Below are positions 24,684 through 33,313 of a stretch of DNA of 42,594 bases, piece after piece (position 1 is the stretch's first letter; each line of letters opens with the position of its first letter). The notes beneath the pieces were generated by a model, which saw nothing but the letters and a program-made list of their open reading frames with translations, was not told the origin of the DNA and did not search any database. The DNA is taken from NCBI GenBank assembly GCA_019112965.1, contig DXIH01000188.1, positions 1 through 42,594 of the forward strand, read 5' to 3'. A program made the position numbers and the translations under genes. Source of the stretch: Candidatus Sphingomonas excrementigallinarum (GTDB lineage Bacteria; Pseudomonadota; Alphaproteobacteria; Sphingomonadales; Sphingomonadaceae).

Positions 24684-26846
24684 ATGCCTCTTTTCCTTTC
24701 CATGCCGGACAATCCGTCCGGTCAGGCGGCAACGCCGCCATCTCCGACGATCGTCGTCACCGCCGCGCGCCCGCTCGACACCGGCGCCGGGGCGGCCAGC
24801 CGCTTACCCCTGACGATCCGGGAAACGCCCGCCAGCATCGAGATCCTGACCCAGGACGAACTCCAGGCGCGCGGAGTCCGCACGGCGCGCGAGGCGTTCG
24901 ACCAGGTGGTCGGCGCGATCTCGGGCAATGTGCCGGGCAATCCGGCGGTGGTCACGATGCGCGGCTTTGCAGGCAACACCGTCTCGATCCTGCAGGACGG
25001 CGTGCGAATCGCCGCCTCCACCATCACCCAGCGCGACAGCAATATCTGGCATTATGACCGGATCGAGGTACTGAAAGGCCCCGCGTCCGTCCTCTACGGC
25101 GAAGGTGCGCTGGCGGGCGTCATCAACAAGGTGACGCGCAAGCCCGTGCTCGGCGAGCGCACGCTCGACCTGATGCTGTCGGGCGGCAGCTTCGACACGG
25201 TCTTCGCAGGCGGCGGCGTCAACCTGCCCGTGTCATCCACCATCGCGGTGCGCGCGGACGCCAGCTATCAGCGCTCCGACAGCCTGTACGATGTCGACCA
25301 CAATGCCAGCGTCTCGACCGGGCTGACCGCCAGCGCGCTGTTCCGGCCCAGCGACCGCCTGTCGCTTCTGGTCGCGGTCGACCATTTCGAGGATCGCTAT
25401 GACGCCACCTATCAGGGCCTGCCGCTGATCCCCGCCCGCTATGCGCTCGACCCCAGCGACGCAGTGCGCAGCAGCGCCGGGCTGGTCGCCGACCGAAGCC
25501 TGAGGCAGCGCAACTACAACCCGATAGGGGCGTGGTCGGGCGCGAACGAGACGACGGTTCGCTCGCGGCTCGACTGGAGGATCGGCGATGGCTGGGTCGC
25601 CGCGCTGGACCTGACCGGCTATACCGCCGACCGCGCCTTTCTGCTGGCCGACACGCAGAGTTTCGCCGCGCCCAGCGCCCGCTTCCCGAATGGCAGCATC
25701 CGGCAAAGCTATCAGGATTTCCGCCACGACCATCAATTCTGGAATGCGCGCGGCACCATCGGGCGCGACGGGCGGATCGCCGGCCTGCGCCACCGCTTCA
25801 GCCTGGGCGCGGAATATAACGCGACCGATTTCACCAGCCTTCGCCAGCAGGCCCCGCTCGGCACGCTGCCCGATGTCGATCTGCGCAACCCCGCGCCGAT
25901 CGTCGCGCCGACCTCTCCGGCGGTCTTCACCAGCGGCAATGTGACCTTTCGCTCGCGCCTGAAGCAGGCATCGGTCTTTGCCGAGGATGCGGTCAACCTG
26001 ACGTCGCGCTGGCTGCTCGTCGGCGGTGTCCGCTGGGATCACATCGCGCTCGACCGGGCGACGATCCAGAATGTCGGAGGGGCGACCGACCGCAATGCAC
26101 CGCGTTTCGACCCGGTGTCGTGGCGCGCGGGCACGACCTGGGAGGCTGTGCCGGGGGTGACGCTCTATGCGCAATACACCACCGCCGTCTCGCCGGTGTC
26201 GACCATCCTGCTCGCCTCGATCGCCAATAGCCGCTTTCGCCTGACCAAGGGCCATGCGGTGGAGGCGGGGTTCAAGGCGAGTGGCTGGGCCAATCGCGCG
26301 ACGCTGACCGGCGCCGTGTATCGCATCGTCCAGTCCGACATCCTGACCCGCGACCCGACCAATCCGGCGTTGAGCATCCAGGGCGGACGGCAATCGTCAC
26401 GCGGGGGCGAACTGACCGGCGAGCTTCGCCCCTTGTCCTCGCTGCGCCTAACGGCGGGGGCGTCCTATACCGATGCACGCTATGACCAGCTGTCGGAACT
26501 GGTCGGCGGCGTGCGGGTCGACCGCAGCGGCAACCGGCCGATCAACGTGCCCGACACGACGCTGTTCGCCTCGGTCTTCTACACCCTGCCGCTCGACGTC
26601 ACCTTGGGGGGCATCCTGCGACAGGCGGGCGGCTTCTATACCGACACCGCGAACAGCATCCATGTCGCGGGTCACACGCTGCTCGACGCCAGCCTGTCGG
26701 TGCCGGTCGGGCCGCACACCATCCTGACGGTGCGCGGACGCAACCTGACCAATCGCTTCTACGGCGAATATTCGGGCTACCCGACCACCAACGTCTATAT
26801 CGGCGCGCCGCGATCCTTCGATATCGCGCTGACGGCCCGGTTGTGA
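24684..26846 (+). CDS. TonB-dependent receptor, siderophore/metallophore type
   Basis: Outer-membrane receptor of 720 residues, ferric-siderophore/copper-receptor class. A TonB box (TIVVTAARP) is followed by the plug, with IRETPASIEILTQDELQARG, VTMRGFAGNTVSILQDGVR and WHYDRIEVLKGPASVLYGEG. The barrel ends PRSFDIALTARL. The odd point is the N-terminus, MPLFLSMPDNPSGQAAT, which is not a signal peptide, and the frame is closed by a TGA about 45 bases upstream with no alternative start. Either the 5' end is eroded, a frameshift is present, or export relies on something unusual. The neighbours (DUF2946-like, PepSY protein, oxidase genes) make copper or iron chelate uptake the best guess. Confidence 0.9.
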   Translation: MPLFLSMPDNPSGQAATPPSPTIVVTAARPLDTGAGAASRLPLTIRETPASIEILTQDELQARGVRTAREAFDQVVGAISGNVPGNPAVVTMRGFAGNTVSILQDGVRIAASTITQRDSNIWHYDRIEVLKGPASVLYGEGALAGVINKVTRKPVLGERTLDLMLSGGSFDTVFAGGGVNLPVSSTIAVRADASYQRSDSLYDVDHNASVSTGLTASALFRPSDRLSLLVAVDHFEDRYDATYQGLPLIPARYALDPSDAVRSSAGLVADRSLRQRNYNPIGAWSGANETTVRSRLDWRIGDGWVAALDLTGYTADRAFLLADTQSFAAPSARFPNGSIRQSYQDFRHDHQFWNARGTIGRDGRIAGLRHRFSLGAEYNATDFTSLRQQAPLGTLPDVDLRNPAPIVAPTSPAVFTSGNVTFRSRLKQASVFAEDAVNLTSRWLLVGGVRWDHIALDRATIQNVGGATDRNAPRFDPVSWRAGTTWEAVPGVTLYAQYTTAVSPVSTILLASIANSRFRLTKGHAVEAGFKASGWANRATLTGAVYRIVQSDILTRDPTNPALSIQGGRQSSRGGELTGELRPLSSLRLTAGASYTDARYDQLSELVGGVRVDRSGNRPINVPDTTLFASVFYTLPLDVTLGGILRQAGGFYTDTANSIHVAGHTLLDASLSVPVGPHTILTVRGRNLTNRFYGEYSGYPTTNVYIGAPRSFDIALTARL

Positions 26847-26857
26847 GGAGCAGTTCG

Positions 26858-28273
26858 ATGACACCCGCCTCCCGCCACGCCGCCTTCCACCGCACGATCT
26901 GGCGCTGGCATTTCTGGGCCGGACTGCTGGTCGCGCCGATCCTGCTGATGCTCAGCCTGACCGGCGCCATCTATCTGTTCAACGACGAGTTGAACGATGC
27001 GATCTATCCCGAGCTTCGCTTCGTCGCGCCCCACCGCACCGATATGCCGATGTCACGCCTGATCGAGGCCGCGCTAGCCGCTTATCCGGGCAGCGCCTCG
27101 CGGGTCGACATGCCCGCCACCGCCGACCGTTCGGCGGTGGTCTTCGTCCAGCCAAATGACGGGCTACCCCGCCGCGTCGCGGTCGATCCCGGCACGGGGA
27201 AGGTGCTGGGCAGCGTGGTCTATGACCGCACGCTGGTCGGCTGGGCGGATGCCATGCACCGATCGATCCTGATGGGCGTGTTCGGCGAGCGGCTGGTCGA
27301 ACTGGCGGTCAGCTGGGCGCTGGTGCTGCTCGTCACCGGCATCATCCTGTGGTGGCCGCGCGGGCGGTTCACGGCGGCGGGGACGCTGTGGCCGCGCGTG
27401 GGCGGACGGGGGCGACGCTTCTGGCGCGACCTGCATGGGCCGGTGGGGGTGTGGACCGTCGTACTGATCGGCTTCCTGATCGTCACCGGCCTGCCCTGGG
27501 CCGGGGTCAGCGGGCCGTTGATCCACCGGGTCGGCGCGGCGCTGGGCGTGGGCTATCCGCCTTCCTTCCGCCAGTACAATATCCCGCATAGCGTGCCGAT
27601 GAAGACCGCGCTGGGCGATGCGCCATGGACGCTGGAGGATGCGCCCCTCCCCCGATCACAGATGCCCCATTCGGCCATGCCCGCCATGGGCGGCGAACAT
27701 GCCGATCACGGCCCGGAGACGCCCGGTGCGACCCGCGACCCGGCGGTCATTCGCGGCACCGACCGGGTGACGGACATCCTGCACGCGCATGGCTGGTCGG
27801 GCAGCTATCGCCTGTTCCTGCCCAAGGGGGCGGACGGGGTCTATACCGTCTTCACCTATCCCGACCGGCCGGTGGGGCAGAAGACACTCTATATCGACCG
27901 CTACAGCTTCAGACCGATCGGCTCGGAGGTCCGCTATGCCGATTACGGCATCGTCGGCCGCGCGGTGGAGTCGGGCGTGCAGCTTCACATGGGCAATTAT
28001 TTCGGCCGCGCGAACCAGTTGCTGATGCTGATCCCCTGCATCGCCATCTGGGTCCTGACGTTCAGCGGCGTGGCCATGTGGTGGAAGCGTCGCCCGGTCG
28101 GGCGGATCGGAGCGCCGCCCGCACTTTCGGGCGCGCGGGTCGGCGGCCTGCTGGTGTCGCTGGTGGTGGCGGGGATCGCCCTGCCGCTGTTCGGCGCGTC
28201 GTTGATCGTGATCGGCCTGCTCGACCGCATCGTCTCGTGGAGCCGCCGCCGCGTGGCGATTGAACAGGGTTGA
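26858..28273 (+). CDS. PepSY-associated TM protein with Met/His-rich loop
   Basis: Inner-membrane protein of 471 residues of the PepSY_TM family, which often accompanies TonB-dependent metal-chelate receptors; some members are thought to reduce or process the imported metal complex. TMs are seen at about 20-42, 145-165, 198-215, 385-405 and 430-455. PepSY-like regions are RLIEAALAAYPGSASRVDMP and later ILHAHGWSGSYRLFLPKG. A periplasmic loop at 269-284 (MPHSAMPAMGGEHADH) is rich in Met and His, as in copper-binding segments. ATG 26858 follows GAGGAG by eight bases, and only 11 nt separate it from the receptor stop, so the two are co-transcribed. Confidence 0.9.
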   Translation: MTPASRHAAFHRTIWRWHFWAGLLVAPILLMLSLTGAIYLFNDELNDAIYPELRFVAPHRTDMPMSRLIEAALAAYPGSASRVDMPATADRSAVVFVQPNDGLPRRVAVDPGTGKVLGSVVYDRTLVGWADAMHRSILMGVFGERLVELAVSWALVLLVTGIILWWPRGRFTAAGTLWPRVGGRGRRFWRDLHGPVGVWTVVLIGFLIVTGLPWAGVSGPLIHRVGAALGVGYPPSFRQYNIPHSVPMKTALGDAPWTLEDAPLPRSQMPHSAMPAMGGEHADHGPETPGATRDPAVIRGTDRVTDILHAHGWSGSYRLFLPKGADGVYTVFTYPDRPVGQKTLYIDRYSFRPIGSEVRYADYGIVGRAVESGVQLHMGNYFGRANQLLMLIPCIAIWVLTFSGVAMWWKRRPVGRIGAPPALSGARVGGLLVSLVVAGIALPLFGASLIVIGLLDRIVSWSRRRVAIEQG

Positions 28274-28317
28274 GTGACGACCGTTATCGCCTTCGACATT
28301 CGGAAGGGATGACGGCC

Positions 28318-28818
28318 ATGAAGAACAAGGGACTATCGCCATGGGCGGCGGGCGGTATCGCGGCGGGCGTGCTGGGGCTGAGCGCGCTGATCGGGCGGCG
28401 TAACGCCCCCGATCCGTCGCACCCGCGCATCCGCCGCTGGTATGCGCGGCTCGACAAGCCCGGCTTCACCCCGCCCGACATGGTGTTCGGCGCGGTATGG
28501 CCGGTGCTGGAGACGCTGGCGGCGGTCGGCGGCTATCGCCTGCTCCGCCAGCCCGCCTCGCCCGCCCGCAATGCCTCGGTCGCGCTGTGGCTGGGCAACA
28601 GCGCAATGATCGGCGGCTGGACCGAGCTGTTCTTCCGCGAACGCCGTACCGGCGCCAGCACTGCCGCCGCCGGAGCCATGGCGATCGGCACCACCGCGCT
28701 TGCCGCCACCGCGTGGAAAGTCGACCGCCCGGCCTCGGTCAGCGTCATACCGCTGGCGGCGTGGCTGGGCTTTGCGACCCTGCTGGCGGGGGAAGTGTGG
28801 CGACGCAATGCGGAGTGA
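28318..28818 (+). CDS. tspO: TspO/MBR family protein
   Basis: Five-helix tryptophan-rich membrane protein that binds tetrapyrroles; in Rhodobacter it modulates tetrapyrrole-dependent gene expression. It has 166 residues. The family signature is clear in IRRWYARLDKPGFTPPDMVFGAVWPVLETL, quoted here only by its key residues W-Y-x2-L-x-KP-x3-PP and VWPVLE. Further helices follow (NASVALWLGNSAMIGGW; LAAWLGFATLLAGEVW). ATG 28318 is preferred to ATG 28309 because AAGGG at 28304-28308 then has usable spacing. It sits between the PepSY protein (44 nt) and ctaC (70 nt), in a haem/copper context that fits a porphyrin-binding role. Confidence 0.9.
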   Translation: MKNKGLSPWAAGGIAAGVLGLSALIGRRNAPDPSHPRIRRWYARLDKPGFTPPDMVFGAVWPVLETLAAVGGYRLLRQPASPARNASVALWLGNSAMIGGWTELFFRERRTGASTAAAGAMAIGTTALAATAWKVDRPASVSVIPLAAWLGFATLLAGEVWRRNAE

Positions 28819-28888
28819 CGCCACCACCCAACATGAACTTTCGATGAAACTAACATGAACTAATCCCCCATCGAAACGTTCGGAGGCG

Positions 28889-29857
28889 ATGCGGGGGAAA
28901 AGCAGCACCATCTTGATCGTAACCGCCGGTTTGCTGACGGGATGCAACACGCATCAATCCACGCTGGCGCCTTTCGGGGCGGATGCGGCCGATATCCGAC
29001 ATCTGTTTATCATCATGCTGGTCGGCGCGGTGGTGATCGCGGGCGGTGTCGCGCTGCTGATGCGCCATGCCGTCCGGGCGCCCGAGGGATCGATCGACCA
29101 TCGCAAGGGGATGCGGATCGTCCTGTGGCTGGGCGGGATCATCCCCACCGTCGTGTTGCTCGGGCTGCTCGCCTACTCCCTACCCTATATGCGCCCGCGC
29201 CCGGCCTCGCCCGCCGACCTGACCATTGCCGTCGATGGCGAGCAATTCTGGTGGCGCGTCGCCTATGCGCCGCCGGGCCGTCCGCCCGTCCTCAGCGCCA
29301 ATGAGATCCGCATTCCGACCGGCCGCACCGTCGCTTTCCGCCTGAGCGGCGGCGATGTGGTGCACAGCTTCTGGATTCCGGGGCTGGCGGGCAAGATGGA
29401 CATGATTCCCGGCCGCATCAACAGCCTGGTCGTGCGCGCCGACAAGCCCGGCCGCTATCGCGGGCAGTGCGCCGAGTTTTGCGGCCTGTCCCATGCGCTG
29501 ATGGCGTTCGACGTCATCGCCATGCCCCCCGCCGCCTTCGACGCCTGGCTGACCGAGCAGGCCCGTGCCGCCCAGCCGAGCGATACGCCCGGCGCCCGCC
29601 TGTTCGCCGAAAATGGCTGTGGCGGGTGCCACGGTATCGCGGGGGTCAACGCGCCCAGCCGCATCGGCCCCGATCTCACCCATTTCGGATCGCGTCGCAC
29701 GCTGGCGGCGGGCATCCTGCCGATGACCGAGGCGAACGTCGCCGCCTTCATCCGTCATCCCGAACAGACCAAGCCCGGTGTCCGCATGCCGTCCTTCCCC
29801 CAATTGTCGGATGACGAGGCCCTCGCCCTCGCCCGCTATCTTCAGGGCCTGAAATGA
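28889..29857 (+). CDS. ctaC: Cytochrome c oxidase subunit II with fused cytochrome c domain (caa3 type)
   Basis: Oxidase subunit receiving electrons at the CuA centre, 322 residues. An N-terminal lipobox LLTGC (Cys19) suggests a lipoprotein. Two TM helices lie at 38-58 and 77-98. The cupredoxin domain carries H159 (VVHSFWIPG) and CAEFCGLSHALM with C194, E196, C198, H202 and M205, the full CuA ligand set. After residue 235 a class I cytochrome c follows, with CGGCH (C244, C247, H248) and a likely Met ligand in GVRMPSF. GGAGG stands close before ATG 28889. Its stop overlaps the next start by 4 nt (ATGA), starting a strictly coupled five-gene block. Confidence 0.96.
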   Translation: MRGKSSTILIVTAGLLTGCNTHQSTLAPFGADAADIRHLFIIMLVGAVVIAGGVALLMRHAVRAPEGSIDHRKGMRIVLWLGGIIPTVVLLGLLAYSLPYMRPRPASPADLTIAVDGEQFWWRVAYAPPGRPPVLSANEIRIPTGRTVAFRLSGGDVVHSFWIPGLAGKMDMIPGRINSLVVRADKPGRYRGQCAEFCGLSHALMAFDVIAMPPAAFDAWLTEQARAAQPSDTPGARLFAENGCGGCHGIAGVNAPSRIGPDLTHFGSRRTLAAGILPMTEANVAAFIRHPEQTKPGVRMPSFPQLSDDEALALARYLQGLK

Positions 29858-32364
29858 GCCTCCACGCGCAGGACGACCCCCAGCTTCGCGCCGCCCAGGA
29901 GGAACGCCTTCGCGCCGTGTGGAAGCCCCCCAGCGGCCTGTTCCTGCGCTGGACCGACACCAACAATAACCGGGTCGGCGTCTGGTACACGCTGACCGCG
30001 TTCGGCTTCATGCTGTTCGCGGGCGTGCTGGCGCTCATCATGCGTACCCAGCTGGCGGTGCCCGACAATGATCTCGTGTCGGCGAATACCTTCAACCAGC
30101 TGTTCACGCTGCATGGCTCGATGATGATGTTCCTGTTCGCCGTCCCGATGTTCGAGGCGGTGTCGATCATCCTGCTGCCGCAGCTCTTGGGCGCGCGCGA
30201 CCTGCCCTTCCCGCGCCTGTCGGCGTTCGGTTACTGGAGCTTCCTGCTCGGCGGCGTGTTCGTCGGCGGGTCGATCTTCTTCAACGCCGCGCCCGATGGC
30301 GGCTGGTTCATGTATCCGCCGCTGACCACCCGTACCGACCTGTCGGGGCTGGGCGCCGATATCTGGATGCTGGGCTTGTCCTTCATCGAGGTGTCGTCAG
30401 TGGCCGCCGCCGTCGAGCTGATCGTCGGCGTGCTGAAGTGCCGTCCCCCGGGCATGCGGCTGAACCTGATGCCGCTCTACGCCTGGTATATCCTGGTCGT
30501 GGCGGTGATGATCCTGTTCGCCTTCCCGCCGTTGATCGCGGGCGACCTGTTGTTCGAGATGGAGCGGTTGCTCAACTGGCCGTTCTTCGACGCCGCGCGC
30601 GGCGGCGATCCGCTATTGTGGCAGCACCTGTTCTGGATCTTCGGCCATCCGGAAGTCTATATCGTCTTCCTGCCCTCGATCGCGCTCTTCGCGATGATGA
30701 TCCCGACCTTCGCGCAGCGGCATCTGCTGGGCTATCCGTGGATCGTGCTGGCCGCCGTCGGCACCGCCTTCCTGTCGTTCGGCCTGTGGGTTCACCACAT
30801 GTTCGCGACCGGCCTGCCCAAGATCAGCCTGGCCTTCTTCTCCGCCGCCTCCGAGGCGGTCGCGATCCCGACCGGGGTTCAGATCTTCGCCTTCATCGCC
30901 ACGCTCTGGGCGGGCAAGGTGAAGTGGTCGACGCCGCTTCTCTATGCCAGCGGGTCGCTGGCCGTCTTCGTCATCGGCGGGCTGACCGGCGTGATGGTCG
31001 CGGTGGCGCCGTTCGACTGGCAGGCGCACGACACCTATTTCATCGTCGCGCATCTTCATTACGTGCTGATCGGCGGCACCCTGCTGCCCCTGTTCGGCGG
31101 GCTCTATTATTACTGGCCGCTGATTACGGGCAAGAAACTGTCCGACCGGCTGGGGCGCATCGCCTTCTGGATCATGTTCGTCGGCATCAACCTGACCTTC
31201 TTCCCGATGCACCTGTCGGGGCTGGAGGGGATGCCGCGCCGCGTCTTCACCTATCCGGAAGAATTGGGCATCGGCTGGCTCAACCTCGCTTCGACCGCCG
31301 GGTCGTACATGTTCGCCATCGGCGTGCTGGTGCTGGTCGTCGATCTCGCCCTGTCGCCGACGCGGGCCAAGTCGCCGCGCAACCCGTGGAATGCGGGCAC
31401 GCTGGAATGGCTGGCGCACCCGGACGACGAGGATTGGGGCATCCGCTCGGTCCCGCTGGTCGAGAGCCGCTATCCGATCTGGGACCAGAAGAACTTCGTC
31501 GCCAAGGTCGATGAAGGCCGCTTCTTCCTGCCCGATGCCGAGGAAGGCCGCCGCGAGACGATCATCACCTCGGTCCTGGATGCCAAGCCGGTCTCGGTGA
31601 TCCGGCTGGGTACGCCCAGCGTCAAGCCGATGGTGACCGCCGTCGCGCTGGGCAGCGTGTTCATCCTGACCACCTATCACCTCTACCTCATCGCAGCGCT
31701 AGGCGGGGTGGTGACACTGGGCTGCATCCTGTGGTGGCTGTGGGACACAGCCGAAATCCCGGAAAAGCCCGAAAAGCCGATCGGCCACGGGATGCGCCTG
31801 CCACTCTATATCTCCGGCCCGGCCGCGCCCGGCTGGTGGGCGATGTTCATCACGATGATGGCGGATGCGACCGCCTTTTCCGGCCTCGTCTTCGGCTATT
31901 ATTTCTACTGGACGATCCATCCCGATTTCGGGACAGGGTTCGACGGGCCGGGCAGCGGCGGGCCGATGACGGCGCTGGCCCTGTCGCTGGCCAGCTGGGC
32001 CTCCACGCTGATCGCGCGCGAGGTTCATCACCGGGGTTCGGTCAACGCCGCGCGCGGACTGCTGGTCGTGGGCGCCCTCACCGCCATCGCCAGCCTTTTC
32101 GCCGGGATAGCATGCCTGGACGGGCTCGATCCGGAGGCCAATGTCTATCCGGCGATCGTCTGGGTGCTGGTCGTCTGGACCGTCGTCCATGCCGCCATCG
32201 CCGCGATCATGCAGCTCTACACGCTGGCGCGCAGCGTCGCGGGCAGGATGACACCGACCCATGACGCGGATATCCGCAACATCACCGTCTATATGCATTT
32301 CTTCGCGCTGACCGCGATCGTCACCTATCTGACCATCGGCCTGTTCCCGGAGACGGGGCTATGA
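29854..32364 (+). CDS. ctaD: Cytochrome c oxidase subunit I-III fusion
   Basis: Catalytic haem-copper subunit fused to subunit III, 836 residues. Subunit I (1 to about 560) has the haem a ligand H87 (TLHGSMMM), the CuB ligands H265 with cross-link Y269 (FGHPEVY), H314/H315 (WVHHMF), and H400/H402 (VAHLHY) for haem a3 and haem a. GHPEV, rather than a B-type variant, indicates an A-type enzyme. A connecting segment (about 510-580) rich in charge is followed by two TM helices. The subunit III part from about 640 (PGWWAMFITMMADATAFSGLVFGYYF) has the remaining helices. I/III fusions are known in bacterial caa3 oxidases. It starts inside the ctaC stop and ends inside the next start. Confidence 0.96.
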   Translation: MSLHAQDDPQLRAAQEERLRAVWKPPSGLFLRWTDTNNNRVGVWYTLTAFGFMLFAGVLALIMRTQLAVPDNDLVSANTFNQLFTLHGSMMMFLFAVPMFEAVSIILLPQLLGARDLPFPRLSAFGYWSFLLGGVFVGGSIFFNAAPDGGWFMYPPLTTRTDLSGLGADIWMLGLSFIEVSSVAAAVELIVGVLKCRPPGMRLNLMPLYAWYILVVAVMILFAFPPLIAGDLLFEMERLLNWPFFDAARGGDPLLWQHLFWIFGHPEVYIVFLPSIALFAMMIPTFAQRHLLGYPWIVLAAVGTAFLSFGLWVHHMFATGLPKISLAFFSAASEAVAIPTGVQIFAFIATLWAGKVKWSTPLLYASGSLAVFVIGGLTGVMVAVAPFDWQAHDTYFIVAHLHYVLIGGTLLPLFGGLYYYWPLITGKKLSDRLGRIAFWIMFVGINLTFFPMHLSGLEGMPRRVFTYPEELGIGWLNLASTAGSYMFAIGVLVLVVDLALSPTRAKSPRNPWNAGTLEWLAHPDDEDWGIRSVPLVESRYPIWDQKNFVAKVDEGRFFLPDAEEGRRETIITSVLDAKPVSVIRLGTPSVKPMVTAVALGSVFILTTYHLYLIAALGGVVTLGCILWWLWDTAEIPEKPEKPIGHGMRLPLYISGPAAPGWWAMFITMMADATAFSGLVFGYYFYWTIHPDFGTGFDGPGSGGPMTALALSLASWASTLIAREVHHRGSVNAARGLLVVGALTAIASLFAGIACLDGLDPEANVYPAIVWVLVVWTVVHAAIAAIMQLYTLARSVAGRMTPTHDADIRNITVYMHFFALTAIVTYLTIGLFPETGL

Positions 32365-32738
32365 AGCGCTGGCTGAAGGCCGCGCACCGGCTGCGCGTCA
32401 CCCTCTGGACGCTGATCGTGCCGCCGACGACCTGGGCGGTGCATTTCCTCTTTTCGTATCTCTGGGTCGCGATCAGTTGCGAGCGGATCGGCAAATGGGC
32501 GCTGTTCCCCATCGCCTTTGCGATCGGGACGGTCGTGGCACTCATCGTCATCCTCGCCTCGGGGCTGATCGCGTGGCAGCAGTCGCGTACCCCCGGCGAT
32601 CCGCCGCCGCACAATGAAGGCACCGATATCGATCGGCTGCGCTTCCTGGCCTATTCGACGATGCTGCTGGCGGGATTGAGCTTCGTCGCAGTGATCTTCA
32701 CGGCGATGCCGGTGCTGATGCTGGGGGACTGCCGGTGA
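32361..32738 (+). CDS. Small membrane protein of the caa3 operon
   Basis: 125 residues with three predicted membrane segments (TLIVPPTTWAVHFLFSYLWV; FPIAFAIGTVVALIVILASG; STMLLAGLSFVAVIFTAMPV). I do not recognise a characterised family. Similar proteins occur next to ctaD/ctaG in caa3 loci and may be a small oxidase subunit or assembly helper. Overlaps of 4 nt with both neighbours (ATGA and GTGA) make stoichiometric expression with the oxidase likely. Confidence 0.82.
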   Translation: MKRWLKAAHRLRVTLWTLIVPPTTWAVHFLFSYLWVAISCERIGKWALFPIAFAIGTVVALIVILASGLIAWQQSRTPGDPPPHNEGTDIDRLRFLAYSTMLLAGLSFVAVIFTAMPVLMLGDCR

Positions 32739-33313
32739 GGCGCGTCTGGTTGATGGTGGGGCTGGCGCTGTTGTCGGTCGGCTGGGCGTTCAGCACCTGG
32801 GGCATGACCGGGCACATGGTCGCGCACATGATCGCGGTGGCGGTGGCCGCGCCGCCGATCGCGCTGGCTCTGCAAGGAACGCGTTTCGATCCGGCGATCC
32901 GATTGCCCCAGATCGCGACCCCGCTGGCCGCCGCCATGATCGAGGCGGTCGTCGTCTGGGGCTGGCACGTCCCGGCGCTGCGGCGACTGGCGGACCATGC
33001 CCCCGTCTGGCTGGTCGCCGAGCAGGCGAGTTTCCTGGCGGCAGGCCTCCTGCTTTGGGCCGCCGTGCTCGCACCACGCCACCGCGCCGCCGGAGTCGCG
33101 GCGCTGCTCGTCACCTCGATGCACATGACCCTGCTGGGCGCGCTGATCGGCCTCGCACCGCGTCCCCTCTACAGCCATCACGACGTGGGGGCGCTGGCGG
33201 ATCAGCAAATGTCCGGCGTCGTCATGCTGCTGGTCGGGGGTGTCGCCTATCTGTGCGGCGGGCTGGCGATGCTGGCGCGGCTGCTCCAGGCCAAAGAGGA
33301 AGCGCACGCATGA
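32735..33313 (+). CDS. ctaG: caa3-type oxidase assembly factor CtaG
   Basis: Polytopic inner-membrane protein of 192 residues resembling the caa3_CtaG family, implicated in assembly or copper insertion of haem-copper oxidases. GTG 32735 overlaps the upstream TGA. Conserved-looking His and Met are near the membrane surface: GMTGHMVAHMIAVA, VVWGWHVPALRR, TSMHMTLLGALIG and YSHHDVGALADQQ, the usual pattern for this family. Six or so helices are predicted. It is shorter than some homologues (about 250-300 aa), lacking an N-terminal helix pair. Placement straight after the oxidase subunits supports the call. Confidence 0.87.
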   Translation: MRRVWLMVGLALLSVGWAFSTWGMTGHMVAHMIAVAVAAPPIALALQGTRFDPAIRLPQIATPLAAAMIEAVVVWGWHVPALRRLADHAPVWLVAEQASFLAAGLLLWAAVLAPRHRAAGVAALLVTSMHMTLLGALIGLAPRPLYSHHDVGALADQQMSGVVMLLVGGVAYLCGGLAMLARLLQAKEEAHA

